Notes: a model not told the origin generated them from the sequence alone. Counted from the stretch's first letter, positions 38,401 through 47,340 are shown. The stretch: 64,000 nt of DNA from Eublepharis macularius (GCF_028583425.1 NC_072791.1:198748311-198812310), one strand, 5' to 3'. Program-made: numbers and translations.

Positions 38401-38972
38401 GGTCAGAATTCAGCTTTATTTGGTATAGAATTGTCATTGTTTAGGCACAGAATTTTTCAAGGGAAGGCATAGAATACACAACCCTAAATGTAAGGTGGCG
38501 CGGTTCTTTTGTTCACAAAAATCTGGGTTGTATTCACCTACCTTACTTGTTGCCCAGCCCTTTGGGCTGCAGGAGCGAATGTGTAAATGAGAGAACCAAT
38601 TGTGAATGGGCTCTTTTTGTTTTGTTTTAAACATTTGTAGGTTTGCCACCGCTTCCTTCCTTGCCACCTCTAAATCTCTCTGGAATAGCACCTCTGTCAC
38701 CTGAATTTCTTGCACAGTTCCCATTGGTCCCAGAGGTCTCCTCTACCCCACCTGTTGACCTGCTTTCTTCCATGCCCCAGATGGGGAGCTTATCTGCCAA
38801 TCCTGGAGTCACTGTAAGTGTGGAACAAACCTCTACATTCGCCCTGGATGCTACAGCCAGCCCTCCTGCTGCCAAGGCACCTGCCTCTGAAGACAGGGGA
38901 GATGGCTCCGCCGTGCTCAATGAAAAATCAGCTCCATTGACCACAGAGCCAGCCTCGACCGAGTCATCATAA
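20262..38972 (+). CDS. GORASP2: Golgi reassembly-stacking protein 2 (GRASP55), 10 coding exons
   Basis: Complete gene; ten coding exons with GT-AG introns sum to 1362 nt, 453 codons plus stop (human protein 452 residues). The product is a peripheral protein of medial/trans Golgi membranes that tethers and stacks cisternae, partners golgin-45 and also serves unconventional secretion and autophagy (family knowledge). Visible: Met-Gly-Ser-Ser start for N-myristoylation of Gly2; PDZ1 about residues 15-105 with the LLGV ligand-loop motif at 95-98; PDZ2 about 111-200 with a [13 protein letters not shown] block near 192-203; Ser/Pro-rich tail 205-453. Start chosen because it gives the conserved [21 protein letters not shown]-terminus, has G at -3 and +4, and sits in a CpG island. 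No frame break. Odd: the MAPK site T222-P of the human protein is T222-S here, while position 225 is Ser-Pro. Identity is essentially certain; exon edges come from reading frame and splice consensus. Confidence 0.98.
20528..20700. repeat. Palindromic dispersed repeat in intron 1
   Basis: Two inverted arms (gtccagtggcacctta...gattttcaggg and ccctgaaaatcttgttg...ctggactc) ending at the phrase gcagaccaacacagctac. Same architecture as 41,819-42,040 with a different subfamily sequence; more decayed. It starts about 200 bp after exon 1. Confidence 0.7.
20701..22994. other. GORASP2 intron 1, proximal part
   Basis: Mostly unique intron sequence. Short C-run plus (CA)n at about 22,131-22,150. No additional exon supported. 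Confidence 0.5.
22995..23522. repeat. Inverted repeat, ~105-bp arms, in intron 1
   Basis: Left arm 22,995-23,100 (atgcaaatggaaatgcaata, then ccaaagttattaaagtttc) is the reverse complement of 23,417-23,522 with few differences. The ~315-bp spacer includes tgatatcacacggctgtcg. Family not recognised; could be an old TIR element. Confidence 0.8.
23755..24065 (+). repeat. LINE 3' end (CR1/L2-like)
   Basis: Decayed ORF end (ttcagagttctggaatgag) followed by the typical 3' tail (tatgtaaactgctgtgagcc, caataaatataag). Confidence 0.55.
24965..25190 (+). repeat. LINE ORF2 fragment in intron 1
   Basis: The + frame reads [20 protein letters not shown] and [14 protein letters not shown], the signature C-terminal block of CR1/L2-group LINEs. 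Both sides truncated. Confidence 0.8.
25191..28769. other. GORASP2 intron 1, distal part
   Basis: Unique-looking intron DNA with a (GCAC)n stretch at about 27,553-27,582. No further exon: open frames here match no family. Confidence 0.5.
28770..28850 (+). CDS. GORASP2: GORASP2 coding exon 2
   Basis: Residues 22-48, phase 0 at both ends, between acceptor tttttgcag and donor gtaagttcc. Encodes the first strands of PDZ1 ([11 protein letters not shown], then the [10 protein letters not shown] block). Intron 1 before it is 8.4 kb, the largest of the gene. Confidence 0.97.
28851..30359. other. GORASP2 intron 2
   Basis: 1509 bp, GT-AG, no clear repeat or second gene seen. Confidence 0.6.
30360..30563 (+). 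CDS. GORASP2: GORASP2 coding exon 3
   Basis: Residues 49-116, phase 0, between acceptor ccccaccag and donor gtaagtg. Holds most of PDZ1, including the [13 protein letters not shown] ligand loop and the [14 protein letters not shown] linker to PDZ2. Confidence 0.97.
30564..31519. other. GORASP2 intron 3
   Basis: 956 bp, GT-AG. No repeat or exon recognised; 100-codon frames on both strands are chance. Confidence 0.6.
31520..31606 (+). CDS. GORASP2: GORASP2 coding exon 4
   Basis: Residues 117-145, phase 0, between acceptor gaaactag and donor gtaaatg. Encodes the start of PDZ2 ([13 protein letters not shown], then DYIIGAD). Confidence 0.97.
31921..32051 (+). CDS. GORASP2: GORASP2 coding exon 5
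   Basis: Residues 146-188 plus two bases of Ser189, between acceptor tctttttcag and donor gtaagtgg. Central PDZ2 ([36 protein letters not shown]). Intron 4 before it is only 314 bp. Confidence 0.97.
32052..32856. other. GORASP2 intron 5
   Basis: 805 bp, GT-AG, nothing further recognised. Confidence 0.6.
32857..32989 (+). CDS. GORASP2: GORASP2 coding exon 6
   Basis: Completes Ser189 and encodes 190-233: the [14 protein letters not shown] end of PDZ2 and the start of the Ser/Pro-rich tail. Acceptor is ttttaaaag, a weak polypyrimidine context, but the split codon joins in frame and the protein is continuous. Position 222 is Thr-Ser and 225 Ser-Pro, where the human protein has Thr-Pro twice. 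Confidence 0.96.
33220..33340 (+). CDS. GORASP2: GORASP2 coding exon 7
   Basis: Residues 234-273 plus the first base of Gly274, between acceptor cgtaatcag and donor gtttgtc. Ser/Pro-rich tail beginning [10 protein letters not shown]. Confidence 0.96.
33341..34130. other. GORASP2 intron 7, proximal part
   Basis: 33,698-33,925 begins ggccatttccacatggg and resembles the remnant near 6780, so may be an old repeat. Otherwise unique. Confidence 0.4.
34139..34697. mobile_element. Non-autonomous hAT (Charlie-like) element in intron 7
   Basis: Left end cagcggttcccaacttttt, right end cctaccagttgggagacagtg, typical hAT termini. Perfect 8-bp duplication ctccagag at 34,131-34,138 and 34,698-34,705. It carries a SINE/LINE 3' end inside (34,374-34,480). 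Confidence 0.92.
34374..34480 (+). repeat. SINE 3' end with (TTG)n tail
   Basis: Matches the 3' end of the 3472/42,950 SINE family (ctttgtaaaccgctctgag, cctgaagggcggtatgtaaa) followed by about nine TTG units. Inserted in the hAT element. Confidence 0.8.
35498..35584 (+). CDS. GORASP2: GORASP2 coding exon 8
   Basis: Completes Gly274, encodes 275-302 ([13 protein letters not shown] onward) and gives one base of Gly303; acceptor tttccttag, donor gtaagtgg. Proline-rich tail segment matching the human exon in length and phase. Confidence 0.96.
35585..37776. other. GORASP2 intron 8
   Basis: 2192 bp, GT-AG. Contains a pure (GAAT)n array at about 36,810-36,869. No additional exon; a 135-codon frame at 36,397-36,804 has no recognisable family. 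Confidence 0.55.
36810..36869. repeat. (GAAT)n microsatellite
   Basis: About 15 uninterrupted tetranucleotide units in intron 8. Confidence 0.97.
37777..37899 (+). CDS. GORASP2: GORASP2 coding exon 9
   Basis: Completes Gly303, encodes 304-343 (LMPLPAGLP..., [15 protein letters not shown]) and one base of Gly344; acceptor tttcccttcag, donor gtatgttc. Leu/Pro/Asn-rich low-complexity tail. Confidence 0.96.
37900..38640. other. GORASP2 intron 9
   Basis: 741 bp, GT-AG. A decayed tRNA-SINE fragment (agtgtggcataatggttaga, then ggccaatcactttcc) lies at 38,145-38,260. Confidence 0.6.
38641..38972 (+). CDS. GORASP2: GORASP2 terminal coding exon 10
   Basis: Completes Gly344 and encodes 345-453 plus TAA at 38970-38972; acceptor acatttgtag. 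Starts [11 protein letters not shown]. The distal part is the least conserved section of the protein, as in other vertebrates, and ends Glu-Ser-Ser. Confidence 0.96.
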
Positions 38973-39535
38973 CTGACAGCGATGGGATTGGGCTTTGGTG
39001 TATTTATTCAGTGACAGGATAAATATTTAAAAATGCAAGCTAGCCTGGATTTCATGCAAGGCTTGTATTTTGCTGTTAGGATTCCTGTAAATATGCTCTG
39101 GGTGACATCATTAAAGAGGGCCTGGGATTTTTACGATGTACTTGGTGTGGGGAGGGGGAAAGTGCTTATATTTAAAAAAAATAAAAACACCAAAAAGAAA
39201 ATATCAAGGTAGATTATATGCAGACTCAACTGTCAAAATCCATGGTATTTTTAAAAAATTTAATCTGACTCTTGTAGTCTGCTAGGCCTCCTCGCTTACA
39301 CTTTGCTCTGCCCCGCCTCCTCCCCACCCTTGAGTTTTACTTCTGTTAGGAAGAAGCAGTTTGTGCTTGGGGCAGTTGAATATCCTATTTCTTGTACTTT
39401 GCAAGAATGATTATCTTGGTAAATACCTTGTGAGGGGGATGAAGTGTGTACTTTTGTCTATGTTGTACATTTTAGCACTCTAAACACCTTCCAACTAAAG
39501 CTGTTTTATTAAAAATTCTGAGTGAGACTTGTCAA
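38973..39535 (+). other. GORASP2: GORASP2 3'UTR
   Basis: Unique AT-rich sequence after the stop codon with candidate cleavage signals downstream. An end just after the ATTAAA at 39508 would give a 3'UTR of about 560 nt. The true end is inferred. Confidence 0.7.
39508..39513 (+). promoter_or_regulatory. GORASP2: Likely poly(A) signal ATTAAA of GORASP2
   Basis: ATTAAA followed within about 25 nt by a T/G-containing stretch. Alternatives are an earlier ATTAAA at 39110 and AATAAA at 39683 and 39778, so longer or shorter isoforms are possible. Confidence 0.6.
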
Positions 39536-39799
39536 TTCACCATCTTTTTTTAAAAAAATGGAGTCCTGCGTGCAGATCTTTATGTTGAGACCCTATCAAG
39601 CCCCTTATCTGAATTTAACCATTGCTGCTTTTTTTGCTTTATGAACTCACTGTCGAGAAGCCTTTTAAAGAAATTGAAAGGAAATAAACAGTTTATGTCC
39701 ACCACGGGTTAGAAAACAGCAGGGTGACACTTTGAATTTTGTAAAACAAGTTGTACGGTGAAAGATTACATAATGGCAATAAATTCTGGGAATTTTACG

Positions 39800-40537
39800 G
39801 TGTGACCCCAAATGAGCACTTTATTAAATGAGCACATAGGTAAAATTATGCAAGTGTGACCAGTTTCATCTTTTTTTTGTGACAAAAAGTACTTAAACCT
39901 CACTTAGTCCCAGTCACTATAAAAGGGATCTTGTCTCTGAGCTTTAGTGATTGAAGTACCATCTGATTTCTCGCACTACACCTGCAGCTGGGATTTATCT
40001 CCAGAAAGTCCTATAAATAAATCAAAGGCATTTACTGGATGAGTCTTTGGCCCATCCCAGTATGTGGTATGCATGCAGCACATTGTTTAAAAATCATTTC
40101 TGGATTTTGAATACATGCAAGCAGAACATTCTAAACACAAACCTATTACTAACTGCCTGCCCAAGTTTTTCCTAAAAGTCTTGAATGGACTTTTGTGAAC
40201 CTCTAAAGACCACAAAGAGCCCATCGGTCTGCTTCTGTGCTTGCTTGTACATGAGATTGGGATACCAGCATGTGCTCTCTCGGTCGATTTGTCGATCTCA
40301 TTAGGATAAATAAACAACTTGGTGTAATCTGTAGTTTATATCCAGTTATAGCTTTGCTTTCTTTACTGTGAAATTTTTAAATCTTCCAACAAATTCTTCA
40401 TCTGTTCTTTCATTTACTGCTGTGCGCACATCTCCCAGCGTCACTGCACTAGACGAAATTTCCTCCTTTGGGACACTTCTAAAAATGTGGTCTATATATG
40501 TGCAGTACATACGACTAGCAGCTTTACCTGCTGAGAA
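39800..40537. other. Intergenic, downstream of GORASP2
   Basis: Unique AT-rich sequence; no gene seen. Confidence 0.45.
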
Positions 40538-40765
40538 CCGGTGGTAGTGTAGTGGTTAGAGTGTCAGGCTTGGCTATGGGAGACCCATGTTCGAATCGCC
40601 ATTCTGCAATGGAAGCTGGCTGGGTGACCTTGGGCCAGTCACACACACACCCTGAGCTACCTAACAGAGTTGTGAGCATAAAGTGGAGGAGAGGAGAATG
40701 ATGGGTAAGTCACATTGGGTTCCCATTGGGGAGACAGGCAGGGCATAAATGAAGTAAAAAATACT
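40538..40765 (+). repeat. tRNA-derived SINE, near full length
   Basis: Head ggtagtgtagtggttagag, box B tgttcgaatcgcc, body gaagctggctgggtgacc, 3' end cattgggttcccattgggg and gggcataaatgaag. It has a tRNA-like promoter but no tRNA fold is claimed. Confidence 0.9.
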
Positions 40766-40902
40766 GGGGTAGCCAAGAGGTAGGGGAAGATAATATCTCA
40801 ATTGCGACCTTTCTTCAGGGTCGTATGTTCATACTGCTGGAGCTAGAAAACACTTGGGATGAGTCATACGTTTAAAAGGAACACACACAAACATGTGTAT
40901 AT

Positions 40903-40926
40903 ACACACACACACACACACACACAC
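40903..40926. repeat. (AC)n microsatellite
   Basis: About eleven AC units. Confidence 0.9.
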
Positions 40927-41805
40927 TCAAAATATCAAGTATATGCTGTAACTGCTCCCTACCAGGATAAGCACTTTAAAAGTATCCTATTTTGTTTCTC
41001 TTGATGTCTTCAAAAAAGGAAAGTTGAACATGAGCATCACACCTGTGTGTAGATTTTGATCCTTTAAAAAAAAGTCTACGCTGAAAAATTTATTTAACCA
41101 CCTCAGAATAAACTTAAGAAATTGTTTACTAAGGGATTGCTATGGATTTAGGGGTAGGGATTGCTCTCTAAACATCAGATTCGGGGGGAATTTTGTGTTT
41201 AGGGTCCCTCTGGTGCAAGATGCAGGTTATCCTTGATTTTGAAAAATCTGCATAAAGGAGCAGCTTTCATTTTAATTTGCAAACTACAGGTTGGATTCTG
41301 CCAGCTTTCCCCCTCAATCTCGCCCTATTCTCATTACAGCCTCCATCTCACATAGTTTTTATCCGTGGACGTTCCAGAATTTCCTTCATAGATTGGGGGG
41401 GGTCAAAGGGGAACTCCTCCCTTTTTTCACCAACGAAAAACCTGGTTGGAACTAACCCAAAAGATGCCATGAATCGGCTTGCAAAATACAGCCGCCTGGT
41501 TGGAGAAATCGAGACGGTTTTTCTGTTCCTCTCTTAGAAAGGGAGTATGTTTCTCCACTAGATGGTGCTAGTGGAGAAAAAGCAAATCTTCTGTTTGCTT
41601 TTTTTGGCAGGGAGAGGGCCATCAACAAAGGCAGTGCCTTGCGGTCGCTCTCAAAAACCACAGCTATGTTCGAAGCCAAATCAACTGGGGGAACCCTGAA
41701 ATAATTGCGTTAAGGAATTTTGAACAAACATCATGCTGTAGAGAATTTTTAAGAAGGGATAATAGTAGTAGAAAGCAGGTGTTGCTTTTCTAAACACAAG
41801 TGAAC
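40927..41805. other. Intergenic, no gene
   Basis: A short inverted pair (tttctccactagatgg / gctagtggagaaa) near 41,550-41,580. Nothing else recognised. Confidence 0.4.
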
Positions 41806-41818
41806 ACTATTTTGTTGC

Positions 41819-42040
41819 AAAATCAAAAAGAGTCCAGTAGCACCTTTAAGACTAACCAATTTTATTATAGCATAAGCTTTCGAGAATCAAGTTCTCTTCG
41901 TCAGATGCATGATCAGGCATCTGATGAAGAGAACTTGATTCTCGAAAGCTTATACTATAATAAAATTGGTTAGTCTTAAAGGTGCTACTGGACTCTTTTT
42001 GATTTTGCTACTACAGACTAACACGGCTAACTCCTCTGGA
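41819..42040. mobile_element. Palindromic retroelement dimer with 13-bp target duplication
   Basis: Two ~90-bp arms (aatcaaaaagagtccagtag...) face each other around an 8-bp centre near 41,910; the right arm continues with ctactacagactaacacgg. The unit is flanked by the exact 13-mer actattttgttgc (41,806-41,818 and 42,041-42,053), so it integrated in one event. Each arm holds a CTGAYGA-hairpin-GAAA core. Probably Penelope-related by analogy to 43,240-44,432. Confidence 0.85.
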
Positions 42041-42053
42041 ACTATTTTGTTGC

Positions 42054-42949
42054 TTAGTTAAGGCCTAGGAGGGCAGAGGTTGCTGCTTCACTAAAAAGCG
42101 GGGGCTTTCATGAGGTTTGGAAAAACGACGTGTACAATATGCCTAATTTTTAAGAAGGAACATGTCTACAGTTAAATGAGCATGAATCCTTTTTCACAAA
42201 AGATCCATTAGTAACAGGTTGAACTGTTTACCTCCCTGCTGCCTGCACTTGCTAAACAAGAATGAGTTAAGTGGGCTCTTGAAAGTGGCAGGAGGTCTGC
42301 CGTTTGGAGAATCTCTCCAAACACTATAGGCTTCATTTTACACTGTTCTAATATAGTCTTGAAGATGGTCTGCGTGCAAGTTTTTCTCCACTTCATCACA
42401 GAAATGCTTTGATTTCCTAATAGGTATCGTCCTCCAAAGGCCCTGAGGCTACTCCCTTGCCAAGGCAGGGTGTGGGTGTGTGTGTGTGTGTGCGTGCGTG
42501 TGCGTGTGCGTGTGCGTGTGCATGTATTTGACTTTCATGGGTCAACCTTGAAGACCTGAGGTGAGGGGGTCTTTGATTTTGTTTTGTTTACACAAACACA
42601 AACTTAGAACGCTATCTGGGCAGATTAAAAGACAATTCAGTACACTTGACTTAGGGTATATATTGTGCTAGCAATAACTAGATAAAAGCAGAATCACGGG
42701 GCATTTATGAAACAAGTGAAAATGCCTAGTGGAAGGGGTTCCTCCCATTTCCACTCATGACTAAGTTGAAAATCTCTCCCAGGTGGTATTGCAAGTATAT
42801 GATGTTCCCAGGCTGGAGGAAGCAAAGATTGGGGAAAGGAACGGAGTGCAAGATCAAAATTCTCTCTGAACAGGACTTGAGAAGGAAGGGTTTCCAGAGC
42901 AGAGGGCAAGGGAATTGGTAAGAAGAGGGAGTAGATTAGAGAAGTAAAT
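42054..42949. other. Intergenic with (TG)n
   Basis: Compound TG/CG microsatellite at about 42,473-42,520. No gene recognised. Confidence 0.5.
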
Positions 42950-43194
42950 AATAATAACATTCGATTTATATACCACCCTTCAGAACAACTTAACACCCAC
43001 TCAGAGCGGTTTACAAAGTATGTTGTTGTTATCCCCACAACAACAAACACCCTGTGAGGTGGGTGGGGCTGAGAGAGCTCCTAGAAGCAGTGACTTACCC
43101 AAGGTCACCCAGCTGGCTTCAAGTGGAGGAGTGGGGAATCAAACCTGGCTCTCCAGAGTAGAGTCCTGCACTCTCAACCACTGCACCAAATTGG
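42950..43194 (-). repeat. tRNA-derived SINE
   Basis: Reverse copy of the 3472 family: ttatataccacccttcag, cactcagagcggtttac, box B region gaatcaaacctggctctcc, head caaccactgcaccaaat. Confidence 0.88.
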
Positions 43195-43239
43195 ATGCAG
43201 AAAGTTGCATCCATTGTCTGATCCAACAGCATGAGTGAA

Positions 43240-44432
43240 TGGTTGTTGGGGGTTTTCCGGGCTGTATTGCCGTGGTCTTGGCATTGTAGTTCCTGATGTT
43301 TCGCCAGCAGCTGTGGCTGGCATCTTCAGAGGTGTAGCACCAAAAGACAGAGATCTCTCAGTGTCACAGTGTAGAAAAGATGTAGGTCATTTGTATCTAC
43401 TCAGGAGGGGTGGGGTTGAGCTGAGTCATTCTGTAAGAGTTTCCCAGGGTGTGGAATGCTAATGGCGGGAGGGTTCACTGTAACCTGAGGAGGTTCTTTT
43501 GCATATGGATTGGTGCTTGATGTGCTAATCTTCTCTGCAGGGCTATTGTCGGGTGTGGAGTGTTTTGTTGGCCTGGTGTTTTTCAGAACTGGAGCCCATG
43601 CTCTGTTCATTCTTAAGGTTTCTTCTTTCCTGTTGAAGTTTTGCTTATGCTTGTGAATTTCAATGGCTTCCCTGTGCAGTCTGACAAAGTAGTTGGAAGT
43701 GTTGTCCAGTATTTTGGTGTCCTGGAATAAGATACTGTGCCCTGTTTGAGTTAGGCTATGTTCAGCCACTGCTGATTTTTCAGGCTGTCCAAGTCTGCAG
43801 TGTCTTTCATGTTCTTTTATTCTTGTCTGGATGCTACGCTTTGTGGTCCCGATGTAAACTTGTCCACAGCTGCAGGGTATACGGTATACTCCTGCAGAGG
43901 TGAGGGGGTCTCTGCTGTCTTTTGCTGATCGTAGCATCTGTTGTATTTTTCGGGTGGGTCTGAATACTGCTTGAAGGTTATGCTTTTCCATAAGCTTTCC
44001 CATCTGATCAGTAATTCCTTTGATATATGGCAAAAACACTTTTCCTGTAGGTGACTGTTTTTCCTTGGTTGTTTGATTCATCCTGGGTTTGATTGCTCTT
44101 CGGATTTCATTTCTGGAGTAGCCATTTGCCTGAAGTGCGTGGTTTAGATGATTAATTTCCTCATTGAGAAAGCGCGGCTCACATATCCGTCTTGCACGAT
44201 CCACTAATGTTTTCATTATGCCTCTTTTCTGTCGGGGGTGGTGATTGGAGTTTTTGTGTAAGTACCGATCAGTGTGAGTTGGTTTCCTGTAGACCTTGTG
44301 ACCTAACTGAAAGTTTGCTTTGCGGATGACCAAGGTCAGAAACGTCAGGAACTACAATGCCAAGACCACGGCAATACAGCCCGGAAAACCCCCAACAACC
44401 ATCGTTCTCCGGCCGTGAAAGCCTTCGACAAT
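43240..44432 (-). mobile_element. Penelope-like element, 5'-truncated, with inverted end and 14-bp duplication
   Basis: Flanked by the exact 14-mer acagcatgagtgaa (43,226-43,239 and 44,433-44,446). Ends carry the same segment in opposite orientation (ttccgggctgtattgccgtg at 43,257 and its complement near 44,380), the inverted pLTR arrangement known in Penelope-like elements. The body encodes the RT C-terminus and a GIY-YIG nuclease on the minus strand. Confidence 0.92.
43401..44333 (-). CDS. Penelope-like RT C-terminus plus GIY-YIG endonuclease (partial)
   Basis: An open frame of 310 codons, really the tail of a longer ORF lost by 5' truncation, so the first Met is not a true start. Residues 10-30 (KVYRKPTHTDRYL) resemble the end of the reverse transcriptase/thumb of Penelope-like elements. 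Residues 148-162 have the GVY...VYIG pair of a GIY-YIG nuclease, followed by the conserved Arg of TRIKEHERH and the HxxxxGH-like AEHSLTQTGH. In the family, the nuclease nicks target DNA for target-primed reverse transcription. The frame is uninterrupted, so insertion is fairly recent. Not a host gene. Confidence 0.9.
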   Translation of the reverse strand: MVIRKANFQLGHKVYRKPTHTDRYLHKNSNHHPRQKRGIMKTLVDRARRICEPRFLNEEINHLNHALQANGYSRNEIRRAIKPRMNQTTKEKQSPTGKVFLPYIKGITDQMGKLMEKHNLQAVFRPTRKIQQMLRSAKDSRDPLTSAGVYRIPCSCGQVYIGTTKRSIQTRIKEHERHCRLGQPEKSAVAEHSLTQTGHSILFQDTKILDNTSNYFVRLHREAIEIHKHKQNFNRKEETLRMNRAWAPVLKNTRPTKHSTPDNSPAEKISTSSTNPYAKEPPQVTVNPPAISIPHPGKLLQNDSAQPHPS

Positions 44433-44446
44433 ACAGCATGAGTGAA

Positions 44447-46719
44447 GTTTCAGAATTCCAAAGCAGAGAGGGAAGGTCCAGCTGAAGCAGTCCTATCCAA
44501 AAGCCAAGGAAGTGGAGGGATAGTCCAGAGTGGAAACTGAACCTTATTTGCCCGTCTCAGGGTACCACTCAGATACCCTTTTCAACCTGGTAAATGTCAT
44601 TGAATGCAAATTTGTATCTGTCTTGTTCTTGACTCTGTCTGGCCATTGAGGAATTTGAGATGGTTCTGTGATAGAAAAATTATTCAGATACATCCTTCTA
44701 TTGGAAGAATTATTAGGATCTAATGGTCACTGAAAGTTTTTTGGTTTTGTGGGCAATACTCATGAGACATATCTGGATGAGACTATTGAACTACTTAGTA
44801 GTCATGTATGACTAGTATATGGTAACAATGACCATGCATATGATGCATTTCATCTTGTAAGGGATATCCTTGAGTGGCCCTGTACGGTGTTCTGTACAAG
44901 TTTCCAAGTTGTCTCTAGGGACAGGCCCCTGAAAAATGCATTACAGTAGTCAGGCCTTGAGGTTATCATATGAATTCACATAGCTAGATTAGCAGGGTTA
45001 ATGATAGGACATTTTTGAGGTCTTTCATTCATAGGGTCGCCATAGGTCGGAGGTGACTTGACAGCACATAACACACACGTAGATCAGCAAGGTTATGATA
45101 ATTTGCTCCAAAATCTTATGCCAATCCATTAAAAAATCTGAACTTTAGAGCTTTTTGTCTTCTCATCCCCTACAGTCCATTAAAAGCTCACGCAGTCCTT
45201 AATTTTTTTTTCAAAATATACTTGATGTTTTTAAAATTATTTTGTCTGTTTGCTCTGAAATTATTGAAACTAAAACATCTCAGCAAAAGAAAGACTGTAC
45301 TTTGCCCTAGCATTTTCTGGGAAGCAATGTTGCTTTATGCTTTACCTTTCATGGTGGGATGTATGCAATGGTGCAAAGTTTCCCAGGACAACCTGCAAAT
45401 GAACATAAGATGAAAGTAACCAACTTCCTGTCTCTTTCCTGTGCAAACTTAATAATCACTGTTGTATTGCAATAGAATTTCCTTTTCCACCTGTTTTTCT
45501 CCCTCTGCCCCATCCCTTAACTTTCATCATTAAAGGCCCAGTTCATAGATTGTACCGTAACCAAAAATCCATCTGGTCCAAACTTCATTAACCATTGTAT
45601 AATGTAGCGAAACCAAAGCACTGACATTTTGAGTGCTGAGAGACCAGGTATTGTTTTTACTGGCATATGGAAGCTGTCTTCATAACCATGTCCAGATAAC
45701 CTCACCGCTTAAACGTTGAATGTCTTAGTACTTTGTTTACTGTGGCGTGGTCAGACTGTCTATGCAAACCTAGGAGGGCTGGTAGATTCTTACTGATGTA
45801 TGACTAAGCAGATTTAAAAGCTCTTGCTGTAGTAAAATAGAAGTCTGACTTTCACGAGAGATTCTCTAAGATGCGGTCTAGTCAAAACTTTCTATTATCC
45901 CAGTAGGTTTGATTCCTCCTATAAAGCCTTGCCTATGTTCTTCCTGTTATTTTGATTCAACCTGGAGATCTCAGATCACAGAGTGATCAGCATTAGCGTC
46001 CTGTTTTGTATTCCCTGTGTGAGGACAATATAACTTGAAAGAGTATGGTAGTCAGCCCTCCAAAGCAGAAGCTGGTTTCCAAATTCCCTTACGTCCCAGA
46101 TCTGTTGTCCACTTTCTTACATTAACTAGTTGGAGGACTGGCTGTGTAAAACAAAATGTAGAAGAAAATCTATTAGCAAGAGTTTGCAGGCTTCTTAACA
46201 ATATGTCCTGAATGAGATAAAAAACATGGAATGGAATGAGCAAGGATGTACTGCAAATTATGATGCACAAAGATGTTGGCATATTTTGGAAGCAGAGAGA
46301 TGCTGCCAAACTTTAGATAACAGCATGACAAGTTTAAGTGAGGCCATGTTGGAAGGAGACAGAATGAGCCATGAAATGCTTTGCTGCAGTCAAAATGGCG
46401 AAGCACCAGAGACCAGAGGTTGGGAATTGCCATCAGTTTGTTGATTTTTTTTTCTTTTTCACTCTTCCTAGTCTTAATCGTCTCAGTATTAACCGTATAT
46501 TGTTCTGTCCATGTAGCTTATACAAGATGAATAGTTCTAGTTAATGTAAATTATTCTCATTCTGTTCTTAAAGGCAAGGATTAATATCACTGGCATTCTA
46601 GCGATAGCAGGTTTTCATTTCTAAACATGACATGTTGGGGCTCAAACCTGTGTTTGTGAGCTGTTCGTGGTTATTGCTCAGAGAAACACACAGTTATTAT
46701 TACCTAGTTTCCAGGCCCA
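44447..46719. other. Intergenic, SINE and LINE remnants
   Basis: 44,860-45,010 (aatgcattacagtagtcagg) is a LINE-derived phrase; 45,025-45,078 is a 5S-SINE 3' end (tagggtcgccataggtcgg, gtgacttgacagcac). No gene supported. Confidence 0.5.
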
Positions 46720-46830
46720 CATTCCAGCATGGAAACCAGCATCTAGTTCTATATTGCTTAATGTCAGTTCTAGAATTTCTTATGTTCTGTTTCACCATTT
46801 CTTCAACTCCAGACCAAATATATATCTTAA
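46720..46830 (+). repeat. LINE 3'UTR fragment
   Basis: Shares ttgcttaatgtcagttctag and atgttctgtttcaccattt with the complement of 17,765-17,830 and 59,590-59,640. Confidence 0.5.
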
Positions 46831-47340
46831 AAATACCATATTCGTATTTTTCAAGTATGTTGTGTCCAGGTGATATCCAGGATTCTCGGGAATACCAGAT
46901 ACCAATTCCTGAAAAGTTCTGCAAATATTTGGGAATATCTGAAATATTCAGGGCTGGCATTTTAAGGCTCTCAGGCCTGGTTTTCTTCAAGTTTACACGT
47001 TTTCTAGGTGGGGGAAAGGGAGTCAGTTCTGCGAGGCAATGGAATCAGATGTTAGAGGAAGCACTTCTGTGCAGAAAACAAAACAGTGTCAAAAATGTTG
47101 GTTTTGTCACTCTCATAAAGGAAACTGCCATGCAAATATCATTAGAACAAGAGATGTTCGGAAAAGTAGATAAGCATCTCAATTTAAAGAAGCACAAACA
47201 TGTTCCACAAAAGCACCTAAGAATGAAATCCATGTATGCTGTATTGCTGCTGTGTTTCTTAACTGCAGGGGCTGGAGGGGACAGGAGCTTCAGTGAGGAA
47301 GGGCTGTTGGTTCTGTTGGGCTTGCCTCATTAGGTTTGGA

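Noticed and set aside
40538-40620. Possible tRNA gene
   Set aside because: Box A/B-like sequence belongs to a tRNA-derived SINE with a full SINE body; acceptor stem does not close.
42473-42520. Z-DNA or regulatory element in TG/CG run
   Set aside because: Simple microsatellite; no positional reason to infer function.
46632-47333. 233-codon + frame
   Set aside because: Begins in a LINE 3'UTR fragment and runs into the minisatellite; no family resemblance.
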